A DNA stretch of 51,012 nucleotides from Acidobacteriota bacterium (lineage in GTDB: Bacteria > Acidobacteriota > Terriglobia > Acidiferrales > UBA7541), in NCBI GenBank assembly GCA_003224085.1, contig QHYK01000072.1, positions 1-51,012 on the forward strand, in the 5' to 3' direction. Of this stretch, positions 17,936 through 26,924 are shown piece by piece. Below the pieces are notes generated by a model that was not told the DNA's origin, made no database searches, and was given only the letters and a program-made list of their open reading frames with translations. A program made the position numbers and the translations under genes. The first letter of the stretch is position 1, and each line of letters begins with the position of its first letter.

Positions 17936-18532
17936 TTACTTTCGCGAATCAATGCAGGACATCGCCCCAACTTTTTCTTCCGGAGTCTCGTAGCTCTTGC
18001 CGTTCGCGTCTTTCATCGACAGAAACACCCAGTCGCTGTTTTCTTCCGCTGTTCTGCTGAAGTCAAAGATGTAGGTTTCGGTGCGGCTGACCTGGTAGGT
18101 CATCGTGCGCATTAGGATGGGATACATGTCCTTCGTCGTGTCTTCGAGTGGCTGTCCACATCGCGCGAGCAGTCGTTCTGGCGACACGGTTGCCACTGCT
18201 TTTTCCTGGCGTCTCTCGCGGGATTTCGTGACCCACTCGGACAAACGGCTCACGCCCATGACCAGCACGAACAATCCAAAAATCCCTCCCGCGACCATCA
18301 GCCAAATTCGCCTGGTTTGCTTCACGAAACCCAGGAAATCCTGGATCGGCGAGGAGTCCGCGCTCTGCTGCGAAACTGTCACTGGCGCGTAGCGAGATGC
18401 CTTCGCGGGCTCTGCGTGTGTGTTGCCGGCCAGAGACTCCGCAATCTCTTTCGCTTCGGCCTGCCTCTCTGCAACGGCGGTCCCAGAAAGATTGCTCGAG
18501 TAGGCGGATGACTTGTGCTTGGTTTCGTCCAT
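17936..18532 (-). CDS. single-pass membrane protein, unknown function
   Basis: 198 residues. A polar, Ala/Ser/Glu-rich N-terminal third is followed by one membrane segment (IWLMVAGGIFGLFVLVMGVS, about residues 76-95) and a C-terminal domain with RLLARCGQPLEDTT and YIFDFSR, which looks like a small beta-rich extracytoplasmic domain. The ATG at 18532 has GGGGA just upstream. It is the last gene of a leftward group whose upstream members are decayed (18634-19247). Confidence 0.65.
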   Translation of the reverse strand: MDETKHKSSAYSSNLSGTAVAERQAEAKEIAESLAGNTHAEPAKASRYAPVTVSQQSADSSPIQDFLGFVKQTRRIWLMVAGGIFGLFVLVMGVSRLSEWVTKSRERRQEKAVATVSPERLLARCGQPLEDTTKDMYPILMRTMTYQVSRTETYIFDFSRTAEENSDWVFLSMKDANGKSYETPEEKVGAMSCIDSRK

Positions 18533-18633
18533 GTTTCCCCTGCCTTCCGGGCTGTATTTCCATCATCCCGCCAGGGGCTTTGGACGGCGGTTTATTTTTG
18601 GGCGCTATTCCCAGACGGTAACTTACCTGCACT

Positions 18634-18777
18634 TCAGAACAGGTTCCCGCGAATCGGAATGGTTCGCGTGACCGGCATCACGCGTCCTTGTGCCCACCGC
18701 CGCTGCATTTGTGTACCGCCGTTCGCGTACTGCAGTTGAGCGCCAGGTATTGCGCGGCGCGCGGCTTCGAGCAATAG
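18634..18777 (-). pseudogene. C-terminal remnant of an unknown protein
   Basis: The last 47 residues of a leftward frame (EAARRAIPGAQLQYANGG, then QRRWAQGRVMPVTRT) look like the real end of a protein, but further upstream the frame runs into the CPBP remnant. A deletion probably fused the tail of one gene to the interrupted head of another. The parent family is not recognised. Confidence 0.35.
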
Positions 18778-18805
18778 CCGCTTGCAGCGTCTTTGCGATT
18801 TGAGC

Positions 18806-19247
18806 CATTTGGGGGAACGCATAACCAGTCCAGCCGATTTCTTCGAAGAATCCGGCCACGTTTTCAAAGCAAAGTCCCACAAAAACCGGTTTGCCGCGTA
18901 CACCGGCGACACGAACGTTTCTAGACAGAGAAGTACGCTCAGGATGAGCGCGGGCGGAATCAGCAGCGCCGCATACCACGCCGGGCCCACGCGAATCCGC
19001 CCCATCCGCGCAAAAGATCCTTCCGTCGTCTACTGTCATCTATAACGTGGGTCAGTAGGATTCCGCTCACTGCTAGTCCCGGCAGCATCACTGGGCAGAT
19101 CAGAATCCCGCTGAATTTGGGTAGGGCCTCTCCGCGCAGCAATCTTGGCGCCACCACCGCCTGCGCGCCTAGCCACAAGATCGCGAACGTCATCACAAAA
19201 TAGCTCGCAATCGCATGCCACTTCACAAGATTTTCTCTCGGTTTCAC
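18806..19247 (-). pseudogene. decayed CPBP intramembrane metalloprotease gene
   Basis: Three successive leftward frames together spell one protein. The first (from the GTG at 19247) gives ASYFVMTFAILWLGAQAVV and SGILLTHVID. The second (from about 19006) gives RIRVGPAWYAALLIPPALIL. The third (from about 18883) gives GFFEEIGWTGYAFPQM, with the EE pair of the CPBP (Abi) active-site motif. Two frameshifts and loss of the second half, including the later His motifs, make it a pseudogene. CPBP proteins are membrane proteases related to CAAX prenyl proteases. Confidence 0.7.
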
Positions 19248-19415
19248 CTATTTCACCCCTGCCACACGACCCGGTTCAACGCTTCCCCGGGCTCCCGGGC
19301 TTCCTCCTTCCAGTAGTAGAATCTCACCTTTCGACGGTTCTTTGTTCTTACCCACTGGGATCAAGGTAAACGAGGATTAAACCAGCCCGCACCTTACGAA
19401 GCCGGAGGCAGTTCG

Positions 19416-22187
19416 ATGAAGTGGAACTTTAAGACTCTTGCGTGGGTCGGCGCAATCGCGTTGGCCTGTACGACGAACGTACTTGCGGACACGCCACTCG
19501 CGGTGAAGAATCTGCGCTGCGAATACAAGTCCGATCCGATGGGGATCGACGTGAGAAGACCTCGGCTGAGCTGGGAGTTGGTCAGCACAGAAAGAGGCGT
19601 GCTGCAGACCAGTTACGAGATCCGCGTTGCCGCATCCGAAGCTGAACTCGCAAAAGGGAAATCGGTTTGGGACACTGGCAAGCAAGCTTCGGACGCATCC
19701 ATCCAGGTGGAGTACGGCGGGCCGCCGCTCGAAAGCCGCAGGATTTATTACTGGCAAGTGCGCGTTGCCGACAATCACGGGCATTTGTCTGAGTGGAGCA
19801 AACCCGCGCACTGGGAGATGGGCCTGCTCGAACCTGGGGATTGGAAGACAAAATGGATAACGCCAAATCTCGTTGAGGATGAGACCAAGTCGAATCCCTC
19901 GCCTCTGCTGCGGAGCGAATTTTCTGTAAACAAAACAATCGAGCGTGCTCGGCTCTACGCGACGGCGATGGGGCTGTACGAAATGTCGCTCAACGGCAAG
20001 CGCGTCGGCGATGAGTATTTCACGCCGGGCTGGACGTCATACGATTTCCGCTATCAGTATCAGACCTACGACGTCACCAACTTGCTGAAAAACGGCGCGA
20101 ACTGCCTCGCCGCGATGCTGGGTGACGGCTGGTTCCGCGGAAGGTTGGCGTGGGATCCAAAGAACAACCGCAATCACTATGGCAAGAGGGTCGCGCTGCT
20201 GGCGCTGCTGGTCATTACATATAAGGATGGCCAGCAGCAAATTGTGGGCAGCGACGAACAGTGGAAATCCGCGACCGGTCCGGTGCTCGTGTCGGACATT
20301 TATGACGGCGAAACGTACGACGCGCGGCTCGAGCCGACGGCCTGGAACGACCCAGGGTTTGACGACAAGGACTGGAAATCGGTGAGCGTGTTGGAACCTC
20401 CGAAAGCGAAGCTGATCGCTCCGGCGGGGCCTCCGGTCAAAGCCATGGAAGAAATCAAGCCGGTGAAAGTGTTGAAAACGCCCGCGGGCGACACGGTTCT
20501 CGACATGGGACAAAATATGGTGGGCTGGATCCGCTTCCGCGTGAGCGCGCCCGCCGGCACCACGATTACCCTGCGGCACGCAGAAGTGCTCGACAAAGCC
20601 GGAAACTTCTACACCGAAAATCTGCGAGCGGCCAAGCAAACCATTCGGTACACGACCAAGGGGAAGGGAACCGAGACCTTTCAGCCTCATTTCACTTTTC
20701 AGGGGTTTCGCTACGTCGCAGTGAGCGGTTGGCCTGGCGAAGTGAATTCGCAGGATTTCACCGGCGTTGTCGTGCATTCCGCCATCACACGCACAGGATC
20801 TTTCGAGACTTCCAATCCGCTTCTGAACCAGTTGCAGCACAACATTATTTGGGGACAGAAAGGGAATTTTCTCGACGTGCCGACGGACTGCCCGCAGCGC
20901 GACGAACGCCTAGGCTGGACCGGCGACGCGCAAGTATTTGCACGCACTGCTTCGTTCAATCACGATACCGCCGCGTTTTATACCAAATGGCTGAAAGACG
21001 TGGCGCTGGATCAAGAAGACGATGGCGCAGTGCCTTTTGTGATTCCCAACGTTTTGTCGCACCAAACGCGGAAAGGAGAAGCGGCTTCTGCCGGATGGGC
21101 GGACGTGGCGGTCATTGTGCCGTGGGTCGTTTACCAGTCGTTCGGCGACAGGCGCATTCTCGAAGAACAATACCCGAGCACAAAAGCCTGGGTCGAGTAC
21201 ATGCGGCGGCAGGCCCGAGAAAAATATATCTGGAGCAGCGGCTACAGTTTTGGCGACTGGCTCGCGTTTGCCACAACCCGCTCGGATTATCCCGGCGCGA
21301 CCACGGACAAAGACTTGATTCAAACGGCGTACTTCGCGCGTTCGACCGCGCTGCTTGCGAAAACTGCGACGGTGCTTGGGGAAAAAGAAGACGCGGCCGA
21401 GTACGAATCGCTTGAAGAAAAAATCAAGAACGCGTTTCAAAAAGAATTCGTGACGCCCAATGGCCGGCTCGCGTCGAACACGCAGACGGCTTACGCGATG
21501 GCGCTCGCGTTTGAGGTGCTTCCAGAAGCGCAGCGCGCGGAAGCTGCGGCGAGGCTCGCGGACGACGTGAAAAGGTTTGGCCATCTCACCACGGGATTCC
21601 TAGGCACGCCGCTGCTTTGCCAAACCCTGAGCGATTACGGCTATCTCGACCTTGCTTACATGCTGCTGAATCGCACCCAATATCCTTCCTGGCTTTATCC
21701 CGTCACCAAGGGCGCGACCACCATTTGGGAGCGCTGGGACGGCATCAAGCCCGACGGCAGCTTTCAGGATCCGGGGATGAATTCCTTCAACCACTACGCC
21801 TACGGCGCGATTGGCGAGTGGATGTACCGCGTGGTCGCAGGCATCGAGCTTGACGAAGGGCATCCAGGGTACAAACACATTTTGATTCAGCCACAGCCCG
21901 GTGGCGGCTTGACTTTCGCGAACGCGTCGGTCGAGAGCATGTACGGCCACGTGGCGTCGGGCTGGAAAATCGCCGACGGCAAGTTCACGCTTAACGCTGA
22001 AGTGCCGCCGAACACCACGGCTACGGTGCGCCTGCCAAAAGCCAAGCTCGAACAAGTCACCGAAGGACAAAAGCCGCTCACCGGACGCGCCGACATTCTT
22101 GGCGTGCGGCAAGCCGGCGAAGCTGTGCTCGTTGACCTAGGTTCGGGCAGCTACGTTTTCGAGAGTCCGCTTACCAGAGCGAACTAA
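19416..22187 (+). CDS. alpha-L-rhamnosidase, glycoside hydrolase family 78
   Basis: 923 residues with a signal peptide (TLAWVGAIALACTTNVLA). The order fits the GH78 layout: an N-terminal Ig-like domain (LRCEYKSDPMGID, YYWQVRVADNHG), the rhamnosidase N-domain (YATAMGLYEMSLNGKRVGDEYF, PGWTSYDFRYQYQTYDV), then the (alpha/alpha)6 catalytic domain with DCPQRDERLGWTGDAQ, which carries catalytic acids, and WLYPVTKGATTIWERWDG, and a C-terminal beta-sandwich. It removes terminal alpha-L-rhamnose from plant glycosides, pectin side chains or bacterial polysaccharides. The ATG at 19416 has GGAGG upstream. No other sugar gene is adjacent, so the substrate is open. Confidence 0.93.
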   Translation: MKWNFKTLAWVGAIALACTTNVLADTPLAVKNLRCEYKSDPMGIDVRRPRLSWELVSTERGVLQTSYEIRVAASEAELAKGKSVWDTGKQASDASIQVEYGGPPLESRRIYYWQVRVADNHGHLSEWSKPAHWEMGLLEPGDWKTKWITPNLVEDETKSNPSPLLRSEFSVNKTIERARLYATAMGLYEMSLNGKRVGDEYFTPGWTSYDFRYQYQTYDVTNLLKNGANCLAAMLGDGWFRGRLAWDPKNNRNHYGKRVALLALLVITYKDGQQQIVGSDEQWKSATGPVLVSDIYDGETYDARLEPTAWNDPGFDDKDWKSVSVLEPPKAKLIAPAGPPVKAMEEIKPVKVLKTPAGDTVLDMGQNMVGWIRFRVSAPAGTTITLRHAEVLDKAGNFYTENLRAAKQTIRYTTKGKGTETFQPHFTFQGFRYVAVSGWPGEVNSQDFTGVVVHSAITRTGSFETSNPLLNQLQHNIIWGQKGNFLDVPTDCPQRDERLGWTGDAQVFARTASFNHDTAAFYTKWLKDVALDQEDDGAVPFVIPNVLSHQTRKGEAASAGWADVAVIVPWVVYQSFGDRRILEEQYPSTKAWVEYMRRQAREKYIWSSGYSFGDWLAFATTRSDYPGATTDKDLIQTAYFARSTALLAKTATVLGEKEDAAEYESLEEKIKNAFQKEFVTPNGRLASNTQTAYAMALAFEVLPEAQRAEAAARLADDVKRFGHLTTGFLGTPLLCQTLSDYGYLDLAYMLLNRTQYPSWLYPVTKGATTIWERWDGIKPDGSFQDPGMNSFNHYAYGAIGEWMYRVVAGIELDEGHPGYKHILIQPQPGGGLTFANASVESMYGHVASGWKIADGKFTLNAEVPPNTTATVRLPKAKLEQVTEGQKPLTGRADILGVRQAGEAVLVDLGSGSYVFESPLTRAN

Positions 22188-22338
22188 TCAGACACTGCGA
22201 TTGTTTGTCGCCCAAGAGTGGGACGCGCTCCAAGCGTGCCCCTGCAAGAATGTGAATCTTCTTGGTTGAGCTTGGGGACACGGCAATAGGCGCTCGCCGA
22301 AATACCGGTAATAACGACTGGCGCGTTACAATGGAGAA

Positions 22339-22482
22339 ATGCAGCGCAAGATTTTTTGGACCGTGTTCATCGCGCTGGGGCTGCTCGCCGACGTTACGTT
22401 GCCTTTTGTATGGGGCTTGCTCGCCACCATCCCCATCGGTATCGTGAGCTGGTGGATTGCCTACCGCAGCGATTGGTTTTGA
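22339..22482 (+). CDS. 47-residue membrane protein
   Basis: A tiny frame encodes a product with two predicted hydrophobic stretches: FWTVFIALGLLADVTLPFVW, then LLATIPIGIVSWWIAYRSDWF. A positively charged MQRK start fixes the orientation. Codon use is ordinary for the window and the composition is clearly membrane-like, which argues for a real gene. GGAG lies only two bases before the ATG, closer than usual. It stands alone between the rhamnosidase and a leftward hydrolase. Function unknown. Confidence 0.55.
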   Translation: MQRKIFWTVFIALGLLADVTLPFVWGLLATIPIGIVSWWIAYRSDWF

Positions 22483-22644
22483 TCAGCCTTAAGTAACCAG
22501 CAACGTTCCACTGGCTGTTCGACAACTTCGACTCGGATGAGGATTCGACGGATCCATGGTTGAGGCTGCTTTACCTCGCTCGCTCCAGGAAGGTGCGGGT
22601 CTGCGAGACGAAGTGCTGGCGTGAAGCGGCTCATGCATGGCAAT

Positions 22645-22728
22645 AGAAAAATGGAAATTTGAAACTCGAAATTGGAAAGTCGAGGATGTCTAGCCCTTTA
22701 GAGAAAAATGTCGGGCTGAAGACCGGCC
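22645..22728. repeat. possible dispersed intergenic repeat
   Basis: The AT-rich phrase GGAAATTTGAAACTCGAAAT, followed by GGAAAGTCGAGG and then GTCGGGCTGAAGACCGGCCC, looks like a non-coding repeat element. It abuts the stop codon of the leftward hydrolase gene. No second copy is in the window, so this rests on general resemblance only. Confidence 0.25.
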
Positions 22729-23922
22729 CTACATTCCCGCCGCGAGCTTGCGGGAGAGCCAGGGGATAATGACTTCGCGGAAAATGACCGGGTCGGGCCA
22801 GACTTTGACTTGACGGCCCAAGTGGCCGCCTTGCGGATTGATCCAGGCTTCCTTGGGGACGTCGCCGCCATTGAGCAACAGATAGGTGTCCGAGATGGGC
22901 ACTTGCGTATCGAGCGCGCCGGAGATGATAAGCATGGGCGCGGTGGGCTTGCCCAAGAGCCCTTGCTTGACCAGAGAAAGCCTTCCCAGAGCGGTCGCTA
23001 AGTCCTCCGGGCTTTTCGTGCCTTCGAAAATGGACATCAGCGCGGGAGCCAGGCCGAAAAGATATTCGCGATTGCCGAGGGTTTTGTTGATGACGAAATC
23101 GTGGGCGAACGTGGCGTCCACGGGCGGGGATTGGGCGACGACGGCTTTCAAGCGCGCCTGTTCGAGGATGGCCAGCTTCGTGGCCCAATACGCGCCGAAG
23201 CTTTGGCCATCGGCGCCGATGCGCGTCTTGTCCACTTCGGGACGCGTTTCGAGGTAATCGATGACGCGCGAGAATTCGCGCTCGGCGGTTTCACTGGCCT
23301 TGGTGGGCGACTGGCCGGTCCCGGGCGAATCGACACCGATGAAGCCGATGCCGTGCGGAATGACGGCGCCGAAATTTTCGGAGAGATCTTCTTTGCGGCT
23401 GTCGAGGCCGCTGATGGCCATGACGACGGGAACGGGCCCGCTCGCGTTTTTGGGAAGGCGTAGGTAACCGACGATTTCCGAGCCTTCAAACGGAATGCGC
23501 ACGACTTCAAGCGGCGGGTCCATGAATTTGGCGTGGGAGAGGAAGGCTTCGAGCGCTTTGGCGTACGCGCGCTGTTTGCCGCGAGAAGCGGGCACGGGCC
23601 AGCGGCCGAAAGAATAGAGCCGCCACGCGCGGACGTAATCGGCGTTGGCTTTGGCGGGATCGCGCGCTTCGAGCGATTTCGCTTCGGCCATGTAGCGGTC
23701 GCCGACGGCGATGAAGGCGGCGGCCCATTCGTCGTAGTCGGAGGTTTTGATGGCGGCGAAGGCTTGCTTCACGTCGGTTGGGTCGAGGCCGATGAGCGGA
23801 TACATGCCGTTTTCGGCGCGCTTGATGGCCTCGGCTTTGATTTCGTCGAGGGTGCGCTCCTGGGCGAGGGCGAGGCTAGCGGCTAGGAAGGCAATAGTCA
23901 TTGCAAATGCCAAGCGTCGCAT
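22729..23922 (-). CDS. exported alpha/beta hydrolase (FrsA/dienelactone hydrolase-like)
   Basis: 397 residues with a signal peptide (RRLAFAMTIAFLAASLALAQ), an alpha-helical N-terminal half and a C-terminal alpha/beta-hydrolase domain. The nucleophile elbow GQSFG, within GADGQSFGAYWA, carries the catalytic Ser. An Asp in SGALDTQVP and the His in GGHLGRQ fit the rest of the triad. The arrangement resembles the FrsA-like esterase group. The ATG at 23922 has AAGGAGA seven bases upstream; the longer frame to 23988 lacks this. It lies 90 bp behind the substrate-binding-protein gene, same strand, with a dispersed repeat between. It probably cleaves an ester or lactone, perhaps linked to the neighbouring catabolic island. 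Confidence 0.82.
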   Translation of the reverse strand: MRRLAFAMTIAFLAASLALAQERTLDEIKAEAIKRAENGMYPLIGLDPTDVKQAFAAIKTSDYDEWAAAFIAVGDRYMAEAKSLEARDPAKANADYVRAWRLYSFGRWPVPASRGKQRAYAKALEAFLSHAKFMDPPLEVVRIPFEGSEIVGYLRLPKNASGPVPVVMAISGLDSRKEDLSENFGAVIPHGIGFIGVDSPGTGQSPTKASETAEREFSRVIDYLETRPEVDKTRIGADGQSFGAYWATKLAILEQARLKAVVAQSPPVDATFAHDFVINKTLGNREYLFGLAPALMSIFEGTKSPEDLATALGRLSLVKQGLLGKPTAPMLIISGALDTQVPISDTYLLLNGGDVPKEAWINPQGGHLGRQVKVWPDPVIFREVIIPWLSRKLAAGM

Positions 23923-23961
23923 CTCAATTCTCCTTATAAGGTGCTGAAAAAACCGAAGAGG

Positions 23962-23987
23962 GATTCCTGGCTTCGCTCGGAATGACA
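23962..23987. repeat. dispersed short repeat, copy 2
   Basis: GATTCCTGGCTTCGC followed by TCGGAATGACA: an imperfect hairpin whose reverse complement matches the copy at 17861-17888. It lies between the leftward substrate-binding-protein and hydrolase genes and may weakly end or protect the transcript. Confidence 0.45.
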
Positions 23988-24012
23988 CATCATCATGGTT
24001 TTGCGCGGCACA

Positions 24013-25017
24013 TTACCGCTGGCCCTGCAATTTGGCCAGTGCGGCGTTGTAGTAAGAAGGATCGTAGTACTTGCCCGGAGCAGGGGGAGTACCCTTCCAC
24101 GAGCCTTCCACTTCAGCCCGCAGTTTCAACACGTTTTTGAATCCGTCGAGATCGAAGGCTGCGTCCTTCGCGTATCCGCCGGTCCCTTCGATGAGACTTT
24201 TGTACGTTTCCTCTGCGATATCTTCTGAGATCTTCGATTCCTTTATTAAGAGCGCAATTACGCTTTGTTTGTTGGCAGGGGCCATCATCCAACGCTGCGC
24301 CTCGATGTAGGCAGCCAAATAGCGCGTCAAGGCCTCGTTGTGTTCTTTAGCCCACCTACGCTGCACGAATGCTCCGAAGCTCTGGTATGGCCCGATCAGT
24401 TTCTGCACCGAACCAAGGCTCACGAAACCTTCCCGCTTGGCGAGGATCGAGGTAGGTGGTCCCATCATCGAGCCGGCGAATTCTTTGTGTTCGCGCATGG
24501 CCACCAGCCGTTGCGGAGTTGCGCCCATTGGCTTCAAATCGTAATCCGGTCCCGCCTGCAGCCCATGAAGGAGAAGCATTTTCTTCAGTTGCAAGGCGTA
24601 CGCAGTGTTGACCGCGTCAGCAATGAGTGTCTTTCCGCGCAGGCCTTCGATGGATTTGATTTCTGGCTGGACGAGGAGTTCGTTCAGCGAGTCTTCTCCA
24701 CCCATTACGATAATCACGTCCGCGCCATTGAGCTCCACCAGGGCGACCGCATTGTCGACGGCAGCGTGAGCGATGTCTGCGCTCCCGTCCGCCAAGGCGG
24801 TGCGCATGGCGTCAGAGTTCGGCGCCGGGGAAACCTCCACTTCGATTCCGAATTTCGTCAACGTGCCATTCGCTTCGGCGGCTACCACAGGCAGCGGACG
24901 GCCTGGAAGGCTCGTTACTCGGATTCTTTGCGCACTAGGCGCTTGTGCAGGGCCGACATTACAGGGCCAAACAGCGGTGAAAGCAACCAGAAGGCAAAGT
25001 AGCTTTGAAACACTCAT
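24013..25017 (-). CDS. ABC transporter substrate-binding protein, NMT1/TauA-like
   Basis: 334 residues with a signal peptide (KLLCLLVAFTAVWPCNVGPAQA) and the two-lobed fold of the NMT1/SsuA group: VEVSPAPNSDAMRTALADGSADIAHAAVDNAVAL, LRGKTLIADAVNTAYALQLK, then a helical C-terminus. Family members bind sulfonates, pyrimidine precursors, nitrate or aromatic acids. The ATG at 25017 overlaps the stop of the upstream gene by 4 bp, so the two are translationally coupled. There is no permease or ATPase gene in the window, so the protein must use a transporter encoded elsewhere or act as a sensor. Confidence 0.82.
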   Translation of the reverse strand: MSVSKLLCLLVAFTAVWPCNVGPAQAPSAQRIRVTSLPGRPLPVVAAEANGTLTKFGIEVEVSPAPNSDAMRTALADGSADIAHAAVDNAVALVELNGADVIIVMGGEDSLNELLVQPEIKSIEGLRGKTLIADAVNTAYALQLKKMLLLHGLQAGPDYDLKPMGATPQRLVAMREHKEFAGSMMGPPTSILAKREGFVSLGSVQKLIGPYQSFGAFVQRRWAKEHNEALTRYLAAYIEAQRWMMAPANKQSVIALLIKESKISEDIAEETYKSLIEGTGGYAKDAAFDLDGFKNVLKLRAEVEGSWKGTPPAPGKYYDPSYYNAALAKLQGQR

Positions 25018-26621
25018 GGCGCACCTTCGTTGAGTTTGTCGAGCGACCATTCGGCGACGGGCATGGGATCGAGAATGGGCTTGCCGAGATTGGGACAACT
25101 GAGCGCGTACAAACCGGTGTCGGCGGCGCACCAAATGATGTTGCGGTCCCATTCAACGAAAACATTGTCCACCGTGCGATCGTAGCTGCCGAATTTTTTC
25201 AGGTCGCCACCCTGGGGCGGAATGAAGCAGGCGACTTCTTCGGGCTTCGTGAGGTCGCCGATATCGTAGCAGCGCAGTCCGGCGATGAAATAAGAATAGG
25301 CGATGAATTCCTGACGCGGCTTGCCCGGCGCTTTGAGGTGAGGAGGATTGTGCGCACCAAAACGGCCCCGCTTGAAGCAGAAATCGCGATAGGGCGCTTC
25401 GGGCGGAGGAACAGGACGAGGAAGCTGGGCGACGGGAACAGGACGCTGTTCGTCGCGAATGTCAATGACCCAGTTTGGCAAATAAATTTGGTTGCAGTCG
25501 GAGTTGGTGGTTTCGCCATTCGAAATGACGAAGCCGCGCTCGAGAATGCCGCAATAAATCGTATGAAAGGCAATGCCCATGCCGGAGTACTGCGGAGGCG
25601 GTTCGAAGCGCCCAATTTCTCTTTGATGCGCGGGATCGGAGAGGTCGAGAATGATGAAGCCATTGCAGCCGAACGCGCCATAGCCGCGATTGCCGCCGTC
25701 TTCTAGTCTTTTAGGAACATAGACCGGGCCGTGAAGCCCTGCGAAGGGAGTTTGATCAGCGACGACTCTCGGAGGAAGGAGTTTTGACCAGATCCATTTG
25801 TCGTATTCGGCTTCTTCGCCTTTGCGTGAGCCGGGAACCCACCACATGGAAACTTCCTTGGGACTGGCGGGATCAGAGCAGTCGATAATCATGTTGCCGT
25901 TGACGAGTTGGCGGAAATAAGAAGGCTGGTGGATGAAGGTCTCGTCGGGTGCGGTATCGAGATAAGCGTATTTGCCGCCGTCGTAATAATTGCGGTGCGT
26001 GCCCTGGCCGGTGGCGCCGGTGCTGAATTCGGAGATTTTGCCGATTTTTGCGGGATCGGTGGCGTCGTAGAAGCGAACGCCGCGGAGGCCTTTGTAGTTT
26101 TTGCGCTTGTCGTCGAGATGCGGGTCATCGTACTTGCCCATGGGCGCTTCCGGCGTGGAATCGGTGATGGGAGTTTGCGCGCCGGTCATGAGGATCCACT
26201 TCTTTAGATTTTTGTTGTAGGCGACTTGGAGTTGGTACCCGTCGAAGCCGCCTTTGTTGAACATGGTGGGCTTGCGGACGTCGCTGATGTCGATGACATC
26301 GCCTTGCTGGAGGAGGTAGCGGCGGGTGCCAACCGACATCATTTGCATTTTGCCGCCGCGGTGCTGTCCGGGCGCGAAGAGGGCGAGAAGCTCCATGTTT
26401 TGGATGTACCTGCGGCGGTCGAGATAGGTGATGCTGTTGGGAGTCGGGTGACCATGATGGTCGGCCAAAGTGAGTGGGGAGGTTGCTAGGGCGAGGCCAG
26501 TGCCAGCGGCGGTGCGAAGGAATTGACGGCGGGTGGGGAGGGGAGAGTCGGCCGACCAAGGGGAGGCGGCATTTTTGACGGGAGCGAGGCTTGGGTTCTT
26601 GATGCGGTTGCGAATGGGCAT
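25014..26621 (-). CDS. Tat-exported LVIVD-repeat-like protein
   Basis: 535 residues. TRRQFLRTAAGTGLALATSP near residue 30 is a Tat signal. The rest shows several copies of a motif like V.FYDATDPAKI, MIIDCSDPASPKE, FIILDLSDPAHQREI and RCYDIGDLTKPEE, which resembles LVIVD repeats and suggests a beta-propeller. Tat export implies that it folds before crossing the membrane, perhaps with a metal. It starts the leftward transcript and is divergent from the dehydrogenase gene at 26925, sharing its 303-bp control region. Function unknown; by context it belongs to the catabolic island. Confidence 0.7.
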   Translation of the reverse strand: MPIRNRIKNPSLAPVKNAASPWSADSPLPTRRQFLRTAAGTGLALATSPLTLADHHGHPTPNSITYLDRRRYIQNMELLALFAPGQHRGGKMQMMSVGTRRYLLQQGDVIDISDVRKPTMFNKGGFDGYQLQVAYNKNLKKWILMTGAQTPITDSTPEAPMGKYDDPHLDDKRKNYKGLRGVRFYDATDPAKIGKISEFSTGATGQGTHRNYYDGGKYAYLDTAPDETFIHQPSYFRQLVNGNMIIDCSDPASPKEVSMWWVPGSRKGEEAEYDKWIWSKLLPPRVVADQTPFAGLHGPVYVPKRLEDGGNRGYGAFGCNGFIILDLSDPAHQREIGRFEPPPQYSGMGIAFHTIYCGILERGFVISNGETTNSDCNQIYLPNWVIDIRDEQRPVPVAQLPRPVPPPEAPYRDFCFKRGRFGAHNPPHLKAPGKPRQEFIAYSYFIAGLRCYDIGDLTKPEEVACFIPPQGGDLKKFGSYDRTVDNVFVEWDRNIIWCAADTGLYALSCPNLGKPILDPMPVAEWSLDKLNEGAP

Positions 26622-26753
26622 GGAATCGAAGCTCCTGAGTTCGGGCTGGCTAATGGGGTCGGCCTTGAAAAAAGGTATGACCGCTGTACCACCTGGCGGC
26701 GAAATGTGTCAAGGGATATTCGCGAGAGGCTGCCTTGTAGGGCCAGAGTGAGG

Positions 26754-26769
26754 TATAGTGGTAGGACCA
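26754..26769 (+). promoter_or_regulatory. -10 box overlapping a TGGT-AGG-ACCA operator
   Basis: In the 303-bp divergent region (26622-26924), the perfect palindrome TGGTAGGACCA at 26759-26769 overlaps a -10-like TATAGT at 26754-26759. TGGTnnnACCA is the classical core bound by FCD-type GntR regulators such as FadR, PdhR and LldR, and a regulator of that type is encoded two genes on. No good -35 is seen 17 bp upstream. I see nothing else in the intergenic region. Confidence 0.5.
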
Positions 26770-26924
26770 AAGTGTAAGATCCATGCCGCTTTGTCGAGGA
26801 TCGTCTCCGTTTTGGTCCGTTCCGGAAAAGTTGCGGGGCAGTAGACTGCTGCATGACCGGGAGCGGCAGCCATAGGCCGAATTTCGATGGCGCGCGGAAG
26901 CGGTGTTTTGGAGGAAGAAGAGAA

